The notes: a model not told the origin generated them from the letters alone. A stretch of 6,635 nucleotides of DNA from Saprospiraceae bacterium (GCA_007134625.1 SLKL01000439.1:1-6635); one strand, 5' to 3'; counted from the stretch's first letter, positions 1 to 6,205 are shown. A program made the numbers and translations.

Positions 1-422
1 ACATCATTTTCATACACAGCCCAGGGACCATAATCACGAATCCAAACACTATTGGAAGGCCAATTCACAAATTCGACATTTTCTAAAGAGATACCGGCAT
101 TGGTTAAGGTATTGGTTACTGATGCTTCATTGGTTGTAATAATATAAACTGTTACTTCTTCAACTGCATGCCTGACAATCTCTGTTAGAATAGCAGGATA
201 AGACCTCCAGGTAATAAACAAAGCCTGAATTTCTTCCCATTCTCCCATTACCCTGACAGGAACCTCGGGTAATTCTCCTGATCTTGTTGTTGATTGAAGA
301 TCAATTAAATAATCGCCCCAAATCTCTTTTTCATAATCTGTCATGTATTTAGGCAGATCGGGTTGTTGAGCTGAAATCAGGGTAGGAAGCAAAAATAAAA
401 TAGCAATGTAAAGAACCTTCAT
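1..422 (-). CDS. Secreted agmatine deiminase / peptidyl-arginine deiminase family protein, N-terminal part (partial)
   Basis: The first 140 codons are present and the 3' part lies beyond the left edge. Residues 1-18 form a signal peptide (MKVLYIAILF, then LLPTLISA) with probable cleavage after Ala18, leaving Gln19 first. Residues around 62-72 (EWEEIQALFITW) and 127-134 (WIRDYGPW) match the start of the PAD_porph family (PF04371), whose members hydrolyse a guanidino group on agmatine or peptidyl arginine to a ureido group plus ammonia. Asp130 in the RDxGP motif corresponds to the family's substrate-guanidinium-binding aspartate. The catalytic His/Cys region is outside the window, so activity and substrate cannot be judged. 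Export suggests a periplasmic or extracellular role rather than cytoplasmic polyamine synthesis; whether it ends in a T9SS domain is unknown. It is transcribed divergently from the amylase-family gene. The start is chosen because the signal peptide begins exactly there. Confidence 0.85.
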   Translation of the reverse strand, partial: MKVLYIAILFLLPTLISAQQPDLPKYMTDYEKEIWGDYLIDLQSTTRSGELPEVPVRVMGEWEEIQALFITWRSYPAILTEIVRHAVEEVTVYIITTNEASVTNTLTNAGISLENVEFVNWPSNSVWIRDYGPWAVYEND

Positions 423-450
423 CTTGTGAATTTTTAAATATTTGAAAGTT

Positions 451-458
451 CAAAAATA
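451..458 (-). promoter_or_regulatory. Candidate Bacteroidota -7 box for the deiminase gene
   Basis: On the minus strand this reads TATTTTTG, a match to TAnnTTTG, ending 28 bases before the start codon. No TTTG-like -33 element is found at the usual distance (a TTGAC lies too far upstream), and the surroundings are very AT-rich, so this may be a chance match. Confidence 0.3.
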
Positions 459-495
459 GTAAAGATGTATGACATATTTAAAAAATTGTCAACTG

Positions 496-520
496 TTATT
501 TTTTCAGTATTATTTTTTCA
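496..520. repeat. 11-bp direct repeat in the divergent spacer
   Basis: TTATTTTTTCA occurs at 496-506 and again, perfectly, at 510-520, a 14-bp period with a GTA spacer. It lies between the two divergent exported-protein genes. It may be a regulator site, but T-tracts of this kind also arise by slippage. Confidence 0.5.
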
Positions 521-555
521 CAAAAGAGGACTGATACTGTTTTGAGATTTTAAAA

Positions 556-572
556 AGTGTACAATATACACT
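556..572. promoter_or_regulatory. Dyad-symmetric candidate operator
   Basis: AGTGTA (556-561) and TACACT (567-572) are perfect 6-bp inverted arms around a 5-bp spacer. The dyad lies 51 bases before the amylase-family start codon and about 135 bases before the divergent deiminase start. Size and position suit a dimeric regulator. No regulator gene is in the window to assign it to. Confidence 0.35.
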
Positions 573-591
573 AAGTCTCACCAAAAATTAT

Positions 592-599
592 TACCTTAG
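592..599 (+). promoter_or_regulatory. Weak candidate -7 box for the amylase-family gene
   Basis: TACCTTAG differs at two of the fixed positions from TAnnTTTG and lies 24 bases before the start codon at 623. No -33 TTTG stands at the usual spacing, so the call rests on position and partial match. Confidence 0.22.
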
Positions 600-622
600 A
601 GGTTGAATTTAAATTTTTCTAT

Positions 623-3475
623 ATGTTTTACTCCAGTTTACGGAATGCCGCCTTAATAATAATTACTTTATTTTTTTGCTTTTTGCAATTGACTGCTCAG
701 ATTATCACCGTTGACCCATTATTCCCTACACCGGATGATACTGTGACCATAACATTTGATGCCACTCAAGGCAATGCAGGTCTTGTTGGAGTAGATCAGG
801 TCTATGCACACACTGGTGTGATTACCGAATTGAGTAATCCCGGTCAATGGAGATATGTTGTCGGTAACTGGGGTACGGATGACCCACGAGTAAGAATGAC
901 TAATATTGGTGACAACAAACATCAGATAACCTATCACATGAGGTCATTTTATGGGGTCCCGGTAAATGAACGAATACTGGAGATGGCATTTGTTTTTAGA
1001 AATGTGGATGGAAGCAGGGAAGGTAAAACCGAAAATGGTGGAGATATTTTTACGCCCGTATTTGAAGGGGATGAAGGCTTGATTGCTTTTTTCGAATCTT
1101 CACCTCCATTTGGAGGAATAGTTGAAGTGGGTACTGAATATGAAGTTGTTGTTGGAGCTTCAAGCGAAGCAGTGATTGAATTATCAGTTAATGACTCTAT
1201 TGTTGCCGTGGATACCGGAACGCAATTGAGATTTGATTACGAATTTCTGGAGGCCGGTGACTATTTTTTTAGTTTCAGGGCTTATGATGATGTAGATACT
1301 GTTTTCGGAGAACAATCGGTTTTGACTTTGCCCTCTGGTCCTGAGCAAAGAGCATTTCCGGACACACTTTTACACGGTATTAATCACATCAATGATTCAA
1401 CGGTAGTTTTCGGCCTATATGCACCGGATAAAGAACACATATTCCTTATAGGGGATTTCAATGATTGGAATGTTTTGTTGGAGTATCTTTTATATTTTGA
1501 CCCTGATTCTGATGTATGGTGGTATGAGTTGAGTGGCCTTGATTCCATTACTGAATACGCTTTTCAATACTTAGTGGATGGTACAATCAGAGTTGCTGAC
1601 CCCTACAGTGAAATGGTTTTAGATCCTGTTCACGATCAGTTTATTCCTGAGTCCACTTTTCCCAATTTAAAGCCATATCCCCATGGAAAAACAGATGGCA
1701 TAGTGGGTGTTTTTCGCCCAAAAAGAGAGGAATTCGACTGGCAAATCACTGACTTTGAACGACCTGCAATTGAAGATCTTGTTATTTATGAACTACTGGT
1801 ACGGGATTTTTCAGAGGAAAGAAATTTTCAGGCGGTAATTGATAGCCTTGACTATTTACAGAGGTTGGGGATAAATGCAATTGAACTTTTACCTGTCAAT
1901 GAATTTGAAGGGAATATAAGTTGGGGGTATAATCCCTCTTTTCACATGGCACTTGATAAGTTTTATGGAAGACCAGAGGATTTGAAAAGGTTAATAGATG
2001 AGGCGCATGCAAGAGGCATGGCTGTTATAGTTGATATTGTTTTGAATCACGCTTTCAGTCAATCCCCTTTGTGTCAATTGTATTGGGATGCACAAAACTT
2101 CAGACCATCACCCGATAATCCCTGGTTAAATGTAACCGCCCGACACCCTTTTAATGTCGGTTATGATTTCAATCACGAAAGCGAGGCAACGCAAAATTGG
2201 GCGGACCGAATTATGACCTATTGGATAGAGGAGTATAACATAGACGGATATCGGTTTGACCTCAGTAAGGGATTTACTCAAAACTTTACGACGGATGTGG
2301 GGGCGTGGTCTGCTTATGATGCATCAAGAATCAGGCTCTTGAAAAGAATGGCTGACGTGATCAGAGAGGTGGATGAAGATTTTTATATTATTCTGGAACA
2401 TTTCGCAGTAGATGAGGAGGAAAGAGAACTTTCTGATTATGGTATGTTATTGTGGGGAAATATGTGGAACAACTACAAACAGGCAAGCATGAGTTATAGT
2501 GGTTCTAATTTCAGTAGAGTATCACATAAAACGAGAGGGTTTAATGATCCACATTTAATTGGATACATGGAGAGTCATGATGAAGAGCGAATCATGTATG
2601 AAAACCTTGAGTATGGGAATAGTGGTTCTGATGGTTACGATATTAGAGTATTGCCAACTGCTTTGAAAAGAAAAGAATTGGTTAATGTTTTTTTCTATAC
2701 CATACCCGGCCCTAAAATGTTATGGCAGTTCGGGGAATTTGGATATGATTACTCCATTTTTCACTGCCCCGGTGGGGGCGTAAGTGAGGACTGTAAGCTC
2801 GACATTAAGCCAACTGCATGGGAATATCTGGAAGTACCTGAAAGACAACGGCTTTTTCAAGTGACAAGCGCTCTGATTCACTTGAAGCAAGAGCACGATG
2901 TTTTCAGAACAGATGATTTTGAATTAGATCTTGCAGCGCGTTTCTGGAAGAGAATCAGATTGTTTGGTGACGATATGAACGTTAACATAGTCGGCAATTT
3001 TGATGTAGAGACCAGAGATGTAAACCCGGTCTTTCCACATGGCGGCATGTGGTATGAATACTTTACCGGCGATAGTATAGAGGTAACCAATGTAAATGCA
3101 CCCATGAATATGCTGCCAGGTGAATATCGACTATACACGACAGTACAACTAGAAAAACCCGATATCACCACTTCGGTAGGTTTTGTTCCTTCTTATCAGC
3201 AATTGGAAGTGGAGTTGTTTCCCAATCCATTTAGTGGTGAGCAATTAAATCTGAAGTTTCATGCTGAGCATGCCGGTGAATTGGCAGTAAGAATTCAGGA
3301 TATCAATGGAAGAATTGTAGATCAGGCTGTATTGGGTCATATGGAGTCAGGTCCCATTGAATTGAATCTGAACAGGTATTTCCATCTTGACAGACTAAGT
3401 TCAGGTACCTACTTTATTACTTTACTTTCAGAACATGGTATGGCAGTAGAGAAGGTTTTGGTGATAAGGGAGTGA
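623..3475 (+). CDS. Secreted multidomain GH13 alpha-amylase-family glycoside hydrolase with T9SS sorting domain
   Basis: It probably hydrolyses alpha-1,4/1,6-glucans such as starch, glycogen or pullulan outside the cell. A signal peptide covers residues 1-25 (cleavage LTA|Q). Residues 27-147 form a beta-rich N-terminal domain found on Bacteroidota amylases, possibly carbohydrate-binding. Residues 152-235 look Ig-like. Residues 250-345 are an E-set/CBM48-like domain (GDFNDWN at 277-283). The GH13 barrel covers roughly 385-760: region I DIVLNH 471-476; region II GYRFD 542-546 with Arg544 and nucleophile Asp546; region III acid/base Glu592 in LEHFA; region IV ESHD 650-653 with His652 and Asp653. 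All three catalytic carboxylates are therefore present, although regions III and IV differ from textbook forms. A beta domain (770-850) precedes the T9SS type A sorting domain (863-950), which starts VELFPNP and ends KVLVIRE. The start is supported by the signal peptide; the AT-rich leader has no Shine-Dalgarno. Substrate specificity cannot be read from the sequence. No susCD genes are adjacent. Confidence 0.93.
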   Translation: MFYSSLRNAALIIITLFFCFLQLTAQIITVDPLFPTPDDTVTITFDATQGNAGLVGVDQVYAHTGVITELSNPGQWRYVVGNWGTDDPRVRMTNIGDNKHQITYHMRSFYGVPVNERILEMAFVFRNVDGSREGKTENGGDIFTPVFEGDEGLIAFFESSPPFGGIVEVGTEYEVVVGASSEAVIELSVNDSIVAVDTGTQLRFDYEFLEAGDYFFSFRAYDDVDTVFGEQSVLTLPSGPEQRAFPDTLLHGINHINDSTVVFGLYAPDKEHIFLIGDFNDWNVLLEYLLYFDPDSDVWWYELSGLDSITEYAFQYLVDGTIRVADPYSEMVLDPVHDQFIPESTFPNLKPYPHGKTDGIVGVFRPKREEFDWQITDFERPAIEDLVIYELLVRDFSEERNFQAVIDSLDYLQRLGINAIELLPVNEFEGNISWGYNPSFHMALDKFYGRPEDLKRLIDEAHARGMAVIVDIVLNHAFSQSPLCQLYWDAQNFRPSPDNPWLNVTARHPFNVGYDFNHESEATQNWADRIMTYWIEEYNIDGYRFDLSKGFTQNFTTDVGAWSAYDASRIRLLKRMADVIREVDEDFYIILEHFAVDEEERELSDYGMLLWGNMWNNYKQASMSYSGSNFSRVSHKTRGFNDPHLIGYMESHDEERIMYENLEYGNSGSDGYDIRVLPTALKRKELVNVFFYTIPGPKMLWQFGEFGYDYSIFHCPGGGVSEDCKLDIKPTAWEYLEVPERQRLFQVTSALIHLKQEHDVFRTDDFELDLAARFWKRIRLFGDDMNVNIVGNFDVETRDVNPVFPHGGMWYEYFTGDSIEVTNVNAPMNMLPGEYRLYTTVQLEKPDITTSVGFVPSYQQLEVELFPNPFSGEQLNLKFHAEHAGELAVRIQDINGRIVDQAVLGHMESGPIELNLNRYFHLDRLSSGTYFITLLSEHGMAVEKVLVIRE

Positions 3476-3583
3476 TTTCTTTGAGCTGGAAAGTTGCCCG
3501 GCTCGTAAATACCTGGTATGCAGTGGATGGGGGAGAAAAGTTTAAAAGGGAGCTCACATTATTAATTTAGTTGGAAAACAAAG

Positions 3584-3591
3584 TAATTTTG
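3584..3591 (+). promoter_or_regulatory. Candidate Bacteroidota -7 box for the DUF3050 gene
   Basis: TAATTTTG matches TAnnTTTG fully and ends 32 bases before the start codon at 3624. That would give a leader of about 27 bases, A-rich and without Shine-Dalgarno. A TTG-type -33 element is not present at the usual spacing. The 148-base spacer from the preceding stop supports an independent promoter; I see no convincing terminator in it. Confidence 0.4.
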
Positions 3592-3623
3592 AATTCTGTT
3601 AAAAAAAGAAAAATTCTTTACAA

Positions 3624-4412
3624 ATGGATAAAATTACTAATATAGAAAATGAGATTTCCGGACTAAGAAAACAGTTGCGAACCCACAAACTTTATGAAAA
3701 CCTGCAGTCAATTGATGACATAAAGGTTTTTATGGAAAACCATGTTTTTGCTGTTTGGGATTTTATGTCGCTTTTAAAGTTTCTCCAAATAAAATTAACC
3801 AATGTTGAAATCCCCTGGACTCCTTCCGACAATCCAACACTTTCCAGATTTATTAATGAAATAGTGCATGGCGAGGAAAGTGACGTAAATGAATTAGGCG
3901 AAGCTAAAAGTCATTTTGAAATGTACTTGGATGCAATGGCTCAAGTGAACGGAAATACCTCTGAAATTCAACAATTCATAAGACTAATTGAAACCGGAAA
4001 TTCAGTTCAAGATTCATTAAATAAGATTCAAATCGACAACAGAGTTGCTGATTTCGTTAATTTTACTTTTTCGACTATTGAAACGAAAAAAAATCACCTT
4101 GTAGCCGCTTCTTTTACATTTGGTAGAGAGGATCTCATCCCTGATATTTTTATTGAAATTTTAAAATCTGCTGATTCTAATAACACCTCCTATAATAAAT
4201 TGAGATACTACCTTGAAAGACACATTGAACTGGATGGCGATGAACATGGACCATTGGCCCTAAAAATGATTTCAGAGTTGTGTGGTAATGACGATGAAAA
4301 GTGGAGTGAAGCCTTAGCAGTTGCCAAGCAGTCACTACAGAAGAGAATTTCGCTTTGGGATGCAATTGACGATATGATACAAAAGAGTAAATCTGCGATT
4401 AACGACAACTAA
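3624..4412 (+). CDS. DUF3050 family protein, probable heme-oxygenase-like fold
   Basis: The 262-residue sequence matches the DUF3050 family (PF11251) along its whole length, which is the usual family size. Diagnostic stretches are [17 protein letters not shown] (36-52), EIVHGEESD (79-87), [10 protein letters not shown] (96-105), [13 protein letters not shown] and [17 protein letters not shown] (199-215). There is no signal peptide or membrane segment, so it should be cytoplasmic and mostly helical. No reaction is established for the family as far as I know. The His/Glu/Asp-rich conserved stretches (Glu38, His40, Glu79, His82, Glu84, His97, Glu99, His200, Glu202, Asp204, His208) resemble the way heme-oxygenase-like non-heme iron oxidases place metal ligands on core helices; metal binding here is inference. 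The gene stands alone between an amylase-family gene and an ATPase cassette, so context gives no functional hint. The ATG is chosen because the family's N-terminus begins close to it. Confidence 0.88.
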   Translation: MDKITNIENEISGLRKQLRTHKLYENLQSIDDIKVFMENHVFAVWDFMSLLKFLQIKLTNVEIPWTPSDNPTLSRFINEIVHGEESDVNELGEAKSHFEMYLDAMAQVNGNTSEIQQFIRLIETGNSVQDSLNKIQIDNRVADFVNFTFSTIETKKNHLVAASFTFGREDLIPDIFIEILKSADSNNTSYNKLRYYLERHIELDGDEHGPLALKMISELCGNDDEKWSEALAVAKQSLQKRISLWDAIDDMIQKSKSAINDN

Positions 4413-4583
4413 AGCGATATTAATGTTCTAAGTATCTTACCTACAGGGCTTAGTGCATTGAAAGTCAAATTCTTAACCTACGATTTTATACATACTGACG
4501 ATTTAAGTAATATCGGTTTAGCTGCGCTGTTCCTCGTATGTTCTATTGGCGATTATTTGGTTAAAAAATCAGATGGTGAATAG
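4413..4583 (+). other. Open stretch in frame after the DUF3050 stop; no confident gene
   Basis: Immediately after the TAA of the DUF3050 gene the same frame stays open for 56 codons and closes with TAG at 4581-4583. The predicted peptide includes a moderately hydrophobic run (NIGLAALFLVCSIGDYL) near its end. It has no ATG; a TTG at 4458 would give 41 codons. I do not recognise it. It may be a decayed gene fragment, an ancestral C-terminal extension cut off by the TAA, or chance. It is recorded because the 307-base gap between the flanking genes holds nothing else before the palindromic element. Confidence 0.25.
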
Positions 4584-4608
4584 CTGATCCTCATATTTCG
4601 GTAACAAA

Positions 4609-4670
4609 ATACACAGAAATAGGTCTAAAAATGTGTATCAATACGCAAAAATAGATCTAATTTTGTGTAT
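4609..4670. repeat. Tandem pair of 30-bp quasi-palindromes, copy 1 (upstream of the ATPase)
   Basis: Unit A (4609-4638) begins ATACACA, ends TGTGTAT and is centred near TAGGTCTA; 10 of its 15 base pairs are self-complementary. Unit B (4641-4670) begins ATACGCA, ends TGTGTAT and is centred on the perfect TAGATCTA; 13 of its 15 pairs match. The units are identical at 24 of 30 positions and are separated by CA, giving a 32-bp period, close to three helical turns. The element ends 49 bases before the ATPase start codon. A second, nearly identical element is at 6206-6267: the segment 4607-4671 matches 6204-6268 at 62 of 65 positions. It could be a double operator or a recognition or recombination site. 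Confidence 0.9.
4658..4665 (+). promoter_or_regulatory. Candidate -7 box inside quasi-palindrome B
   Basis: TAATTTTG fits TAnnTTTG and lies in the right arm of the second quasi-palindrome. It would start transcription around 4671, about 50 bases before the GTG of the ATPase gene. No clear -33 TTTG is seen. If real, a protein bound to the palindrome would block or recruit RNA polymerase directly. The reverse strand of the same palindrome also carries a TATTTTTG match. Confidence 0.35.
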
Positions 4671-4719
4671 AGGTGCTTAAAAATGCTTAATTTTACTTTT
4701 TATTTAAAAATCAGTTGTC

Positions 4720-5847
4720 GTGATACAAAGGAAGTTACAGGAACAAATACTAGGTAAATTAGGCTTGGGTAAGGCGGTTATTTTGTTTGGTGCAAGGCAA
4801 ACAGGGAAGACCACACTGTTGAAAAAAATATTACCTGAGGACGATCAAACACTATGGCTGTACGGAGACAATAGTGATACCCATCAAATGCTTTCTACAG
4901 CTGGTAGTAAGCGGTTTAAGAACCTTTTTTCAAGATATAAAACTATTGTAATTGATGAAGCTCAGAATTTGAGCAATATAGGAAGAGTTTTGAAAATTTT
5001 TGTTGATCAATTGCCCGAGCTGCAAGTTGTAGCGACGGGATCCTCTTCATTTGATCTTGCCAATAAAACCTCAGAGCCATTAACCGGCAGGAAGTGGGAA
5101 TTTAAGATGTATCCCTTGTCTTTTTCTGAAATGGTTGATCATCACGGACTGTATGAAGAGTTGGGCTGTTTGGATCAACGTCTTTTATTTGGTTATTATC
5201 CTGAGGTAGTTCAGAACCCGGGTAATGAAAAGGAGTTGCTGAAGCTCATTTCCGACAGTTATCTATATAAAGATCTTTTGATTTGGTCCAATATCAGGCA
5301 TTCTGATGTTTTAGTAAAATTGCTTCGTGCTCTAGCGCTTCAGATGGGAAGTGAAGTGTCATATAATGAATTGAGCAAGACTTTGCAGGTTGATAGGGCA
5401 ACTGTTGAACGGTATATTGATGTTCTTGAAAAATCTTTTGTTGTGTTCAGGTTATCATCACTTAGCAGAAATTACCGGAATGAATTGAAAAAGGGCAAGA
5501 AAATCTATTTTTATGACAATGGAATAAGAAATGCCATTATTGCCAATTTTGCTCCACTTGATCTCAGGACAGATAAGGGAGCTTTGTGGGAGAATTTTCT
5601 GGTGAGTGAACGTATCAAAAAACTAACCTATGGTGAAATATGGAGTAACTCCTACTTCTGGAGAACTACCACTCAAGTTGAAATTGATTATATCGAAGAA
5701 CGGGACGGTAAACTAATGGCTTATGAATTCAAATGGAATCCCAAAAGTAAGGGCAGAAAGACCCTTCCAACTGCTTTTGCAAATAGTTATCCGGAAAGCT
5801 CATTTGAGATAATCACCAAAGAAAACATAGAGGATTTTCTGCTTTGA
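4720..5847 (+). CDS. AAA ATPase of the AAA_14/DUF4143 family
   Basis: This 375-residue protein matches the widespread ATP-binding family with an N-terminal AAA_14 domain (PF13173) and C-terminal DUF4143 (PF13635). Walker A is GARQTGKTT (24-32), Walker B is VIDEA (77-81), a sensor-like ATGSSS follows at 105-110, and the family signature EPLTGR is at 119-124. Residues around 200-245 look like a winged helix (NELSKTLQVDRATVERYIDVL). The C-terminus carries a PD-(D/E)xK-like pattern: Glu291 in LWENF, Asp323 in VEIDY, then Glu336-Phe-Lys338 in YEFKW. The biological role of the family is unresolved; ATP binding is well supported, nuclease activity is inferred from pattern only. GTG at 4720 is chosen because an in-frame TAA lies at 4705-4707 and the protein then begins IQRKLQEQIL as relatives do. 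It sits alone between two copies of a palindromic element, which suggests an accessory cassette. Confidence 0.9.
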   Translation: MIQRKLQEQILGKLGLGKAVILFGARQTGKTTLLKKILPEDDQTLWLYGDNSDTHQMLSTAGSKRFKNLFSRYKTIVIDEAQNLSNIGRVLKIFVDQLPELQVVATGSSSFDLANKTSEPLTGRKWEFKMYPLSFSEMVDHHGLYEELGCLDQRLLFGYYPEVVQNPGNEKELLKLISDSYLYKDLLIWSNIRHSDVLVKLLRALALQMGSEVSYNELSKTLQVDRATVERYIDVLEKSFVVFRLSSLSRNYRNELKKGKKIYFYDNGIRNAIIANFAPLDLRTDKGALWENFLVSERIKKLTYGEIWSNSYFWRTTTQVEIDYIEERDGKLMAYEFKWNPKSKGRKTLPTAFANSYPESSFEIITKENIEDFLL

Positions 5848-5906
5848 TTAAGGCTCTTTTTAGTTATTGTTCCTCTGGCAGCTTATGTGGTATAAAAAAG
5901 TAAAAT

Positions 5907-5947
5907 CACAAAGAGCACAAAGGGCGCAGAGGATTCACAAAGAAGAG
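5907..5947. repeat. CACAAAG-type dispersed repeat, copy 1
   Basis: A purine-rich string built from CACAAAG, AGCACAAAG and GCAGAGGATTC blocks lies just after the ATPase gene. Its 20-base part at 5924-5943 matches 6104-6123 at 17 of 20 positions. Strings of this type recur in intergenic DNA of Bacteroidota and some other phyla; their function is unknown to me. Translated, it gives the artificial QRAQRAQR pattern, so ORFs over it should not be trusted. Confidence 0.6.
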
Positions 5948-5970
5948 TTTTATTGCGACATTTGCCAGAT

Positions 5971-6097
5971 CTCTCTGTCATGCCTTTGGCTTGATAAATT
6001 GTTCTCTGGCAGCTCTTCACCAATTAATTGGGAACAAGTGTGGTTCAAAAGGGAAAACCACGGAGAGAATTTATCAAGCCGTAGGCATGACAGAGGG
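5971..6097. repeat. Inverted pair of mini-hairpins (BIME-like foldback element)
   Basis: The arm 5974-6000 is the reverse complement of 6068-6094 at 25 of 27 positions; with one G.T pair the arms extend to 5971 and 6097. Each arm is also a small hairpin: TCATGCC-TTT-GGCTTGA (5978-5994) and TCAAGCC-GTA-GGCATGA (6074-6090), both with 7-bp stems, a 3-base loop and one mismatch. The 67 bases between hold a perfect 12-bp palindrome CCAATTAATTGG (6020-6031). The arrangement resembles bacterial interspersed mosaic elements, in which REP-type palindromes lie in opposite orientation. No REP-associated transposase gene is in the window. No target-site duplication is visible. In RNA it would fold into a long stem after the ATPase transcript. 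Confidence 0.75.
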
Positions 6098-6103
6098 TAA
6101 AGA

Positions 6104-6123
6104 GCACAGAGGATTCGCGAAGA
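6104..6123. repeat. CACAGAGGATTC dispersed repeat, copy 2
   Basis: GCACAGAGGATTCGCGAAGA repeats 5924-5943 in direct orientation with three differences, all A/G. Together the two copies bracket the inverted hairpin pair at 5971-6097. From 6124 to 6205 I see nothing beyond pyrimidine-rich non-coding sequence. Confidence 0.6.
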
Positions 6124-6205
6124 TACTCTACACCACGCGCAACTCTTTTTCCACAACCCATTCTTCCTTTCTTTCGATTTATCTCTTCACCCCTGAACGA
6201 ATCAA

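Noticed and set aside
679..700. Lipoprotein signal in the GH13 N-terminus (Cys19)
   Set aside because: The residues before the Cys (LFFC) do not fit a lipobox, while LTA|Q six residues later is a good signal peptidase I site and the protein ends in a T9SS domain.
719..937. 72-codon minus-strand ORF inside the GH13 gene
   Set aside because: It lies wholly within a well-supported coding region and has no recognisable domain; it is an antisense shadow.
2878..3171. 97-codon minus-strand ORF inside the GH13 gene
   Set aside because: Antisense to the conserved C-terminal part of the GH13 protein, Ser/Lys-rich low-quality peptide, no family resemblance.
3476..3623. Rho-independent terminator after the GH13 gene
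   Set aside because: The best pairing (GAGC with GCTC around 3483-3505) is only 4 bp and is not followed by a T-run.
4177..4408. Two minus-strand ORFs (62 and 66 codons) inside the DUF3050 gene
   Set aside because: Both are antisense to its most conserved region and overlap each other in different frames.
4683..4719. ATG at 4683 as the ATPase start
   Set aside because: It is in a different frame from the ATPase; in the correct frame a TAA at 4705-4707 precedes the GTG at 4720.
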